Assembly: GCF_000772105.1 (NCBI RefSeq)
Contig: NZ_CP009354.1
Span: forward strand, 2,108,001 to 2,172,000
Length of the DNA: 64,000 bases
Source: Vibrio tubiashii ATCC 19109
Lineage (GTDB): Bacteria; Pseudomonadota; Gammaproteobacteria; Enterobacterales; Vibrionaceae
Direction: 5' to 3'
Under the pieces are notes generated by a model that was given only the letters and a program-made list of their open reading frames with translations, searched no databases and was not told the origin of the DNA. Position numbers and translations under genes: made by a program. Positions 62,656 through 64,000 of this stretch are shown piece after piece (positions within the stretch are counted from its first letter, which is position 1; each line of letters opens with the position of its first letter).

Positions 62656-64000
62656 ATGAACATACTCGGATACATGCAAAAAGTCGGTAAGGCACTGATG
62701 GTGCCAGTCGCGACCTTACCTGCAGCCGCAATACTAATGGGGATTGGCTACTGGCTCGATCCTGTCGGCTGGGGCTCAGAAAACATTCTCGCCGCTTTTC
62801 TGATTAAATCAGGCGCAGCTATCATTGATAACATGGCAGTGCTGTTTGCTGTCGGTGTTGCCTTTGGTTTAAGTAAAGACAAAAACGGTTCGGCTGCACT
62901 ATCGGGCTTTGTTATGTTCTTGGTCGTGACAACTCTACTGGCACCGGGCTCTGTGGCTCAGTTGATTGGTGTCAACGCAGATGAAGTACCCGCTGCATTT
63001 GGTAAAATCAGTAACCAGTTTATTGGTATTATTATCGGTATTATCTCTGCTGAGATTTACAACCGTTATTCAAGCGTTGAACTCCCTCAAGCTCTCGCTT
63101 TCTTTAGTGGTAAACGCTTAGTCCCAATTCTAACTTCTCTTGCTGGTATGGCACTCTCTTTTGCGTTGCTTTACATCTGGCCTGCGGTATATGACGCGCT
63201 GATCCAATTTGGTATTAAACTGGAAAGCATGGGCGCGGTAGGTGCTGGTCTATTTGGCTTCTTCAACCGCCTATTCCTGTCTATCGGTATGCACCATGCA
63301 CTTTACCCAGTGTTCTGGTTTGACGTCGTCGGCATCAACGATATCCCTAACTTCTTGGGCGGTGCTCAGTCGATCGCTAACGGTACAGGTATTCCTGGTC
63401 AAACAGGTATGTACCAAGCAGGCTTCTTCCCAATCATGATGTTTGGCCTTCCGGCTGCTGCTCTGGCTATGTACCACTGCTCTGATGCTAAAAACAAGAA
63501 CCAAGTGTTTGCGATCATGCTTGCCGCAGCAATGGCATCTTTCTTTACAGGTATCACAGAACCACTAGAGTTCAGCTTTATGTTCCTTGCACCTGTGTTG
63601 TTCCTAATCCACGCAGTGCTAACTGGTTTGTCTTTGTACATCGCTGCGACAATGGAATGGATGGCAGGATTCGGCTTCTCGGCAGGTTTTGTTGATTTCG
63701 TTCTATCGAGCCAGAACCCGCTAGCAACCAACTGGTACATGCTAATTCTTCAAGGCTTGGTATTCTTCTGCCTATACTACGCCATCTTCCGTTTCGCTAT
63801 CGTTAAGTTTAACCTTAAGACACCGGGTCGCAGCGAAGATATGGCTAGTGAGTCAAATGAAGACATCGCAGGTCTTGCGAAAGAGTACATTCAGGCTATT
63901 GGTGGTGCTGAAAATATCCTTGAAGTGGACAACTGTATTACTCGTCTACGCCTAACAGTAAAAGATTCCGCTGTCGCAGACAGTGAAAAACTTAAGAAGC
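62656..64000 (+). CDS. PTS transporter EIICB, glucose/N-acetylglucosamine (NagE) type, 3' end outside window
   Basis: 448 codons are visible. The EIIC part (1-~390) starts MNILGYMQKVGKALMVPVAT and has GMHHALYPVFWFD and FFTGITEPLEFSFMF, the substrate-site region of this family. The EIIB domain begins near 400, with the phospho-cysteine in VDNCITRLRL (C427). The start has AGGGG five bases upstream. It takes up and phosphorylates an amino sugar or hexose. The DsdC-like neighbour hints at an unusual substrate or control, since NagE itself is normally under NagC. Confidence 0.92.
   Translation, partial: MNILGYMQKVGKALMVPVATLPAAAILMGIGYWLDPVGWGSENILAAFLIKSGAAIIDNMAVLFAVGVAFGLSKDKNGSAALSGFVMFLVVTTLLAPGSVAQLIGVNADEVPAAFGKISNQFIGIIIGIISAEIYNRYSSVELPQALAFFSGKRLVPILTSLAGMALSFALLYIWPAVYDALIQFGIKLESMGAVGAGLFGFFNRLFLSIGMHHALYPVFWFDVVGINDIPNFLGGAQSIANGTGIPGQTGMYQAGFFPIMMFGLPAAALAMYHCSDAKNKNQVFAIMLAAAMASFFTGITEPLEFSFMFLAPVLFLIHAVLTGLSLYIAATMEWMAGFGFSAGFVDFVLSSQNPLATNWYMLILQGLVFFCLYYAIFRFAIVKFNLKTPGRSEDMASESNEDIAGLAKEYIQAIGGAENILEVDNCITRLRLTVKDSAVADSEKLKK

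Overview
The window looks like a chromosomal segment of a marine gamma-proteobacterium of the family Vibrionaceae, most probably a Vibrio. The evidence is a FadR of 279 residues (vibrio FadR carries an extra ~40 residues), a VolA-type surface lipase next to FadL, an orphan CARF-nuclease of the VC1899 type, and gene orders matching those known from Vibrio cholerae (chemoreceptor, VC1899-like, fadR, nhaB, dsbB, ftsK, lrp, ald; and yfbV, ackA, pta, GST, opp). Almost everything is single-copy core or common accessory chromosome. No phage, insertion sequence, CRISPR array, tRNA or rRNA gene was seen.

Layout. 1-11.5 kb: end of a chemoreceptor, the CARF-PD-(D/E)XK protein, fadR divergent from nhaB-dsbB, ftsK and lrp on the minus strand, and ald divergent from lrp. 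Two copies of a composite repeat (14-15 octamers plus a tail with three mini-hairpin motifs) lie between convergent gene ends, after dsbB and after ald. 11.7-24 kb: yfbV divergent from ackA-pta, a diguanylate cyclase, a glutathionyl-hydroquinone reductase and the oligopeptide permease operon oppABCDF (minus strand). 24.5-30.6 kb: volA-fadL, then an NHL-repeat protein with a 76-residue partner. 30.6-36.2 kb: a five-gene tripartite ABC exporter (adaptor, TolC-like channel, two permeases, ATPase). 36.4-43.8 kb: a five-gene copper/silver efflux operon (small Met/Cys/His-rich protein, CusC, CusB with two fused CusF-like domains, CusA, cupredoxin) behind a near-ideal CueR/MerR-type promoter. 43.9-51.5 kb: periplasmic proteins, a serine hydrolase with its LysR neighbour, the 4.5S SRP RNA gene (ffs), a second diguanylate cyclase with binding-protein sensor domains, and a membrane protein. 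51.5-57.6 kb: atl (ybaZ), ybaY, tesB, a YHYH lipoprotein, a DecR-like regulator divergent from a cysteine-synthase-fold enzyme, DUF1244 and a Tim44-like protein. 57.8-64 kb: TetR with an MFS-acyltransferase fusion, a YeiH-type transporter, a small membrane protein, and a DsdC-like LysR regulator divergent from a PTS EIICB gene that runs off the window.

How genes work together. Fatty-acid metabolism recurs (FadR, VolA-FadL, TesB, MFS-PlsC fusion). Envelope transport and metal or small-molecule efflux dominate 30-44 kb. ackA-pta give acetate overflow and recovery, and Lrp-Ald and DecR-enzyme pairs handle alanine and, probably, cysteine. The items most worth following up are the orphan CARF nuclease whose ligand-site motif departs from the CRISPR-associated consensus, the composite structured repeats, the CusB-CusF-CusF fusion under a CueR-type promoter, a 16-codon ORF with a strong ribosome-binding site abutting ffs, and the NHL-propeller/small-protein pair.

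Limits: all assignments were made by reading the sequence and from memory of protein families. No database search was run, and synteny statements about V. cholerae are from recall.
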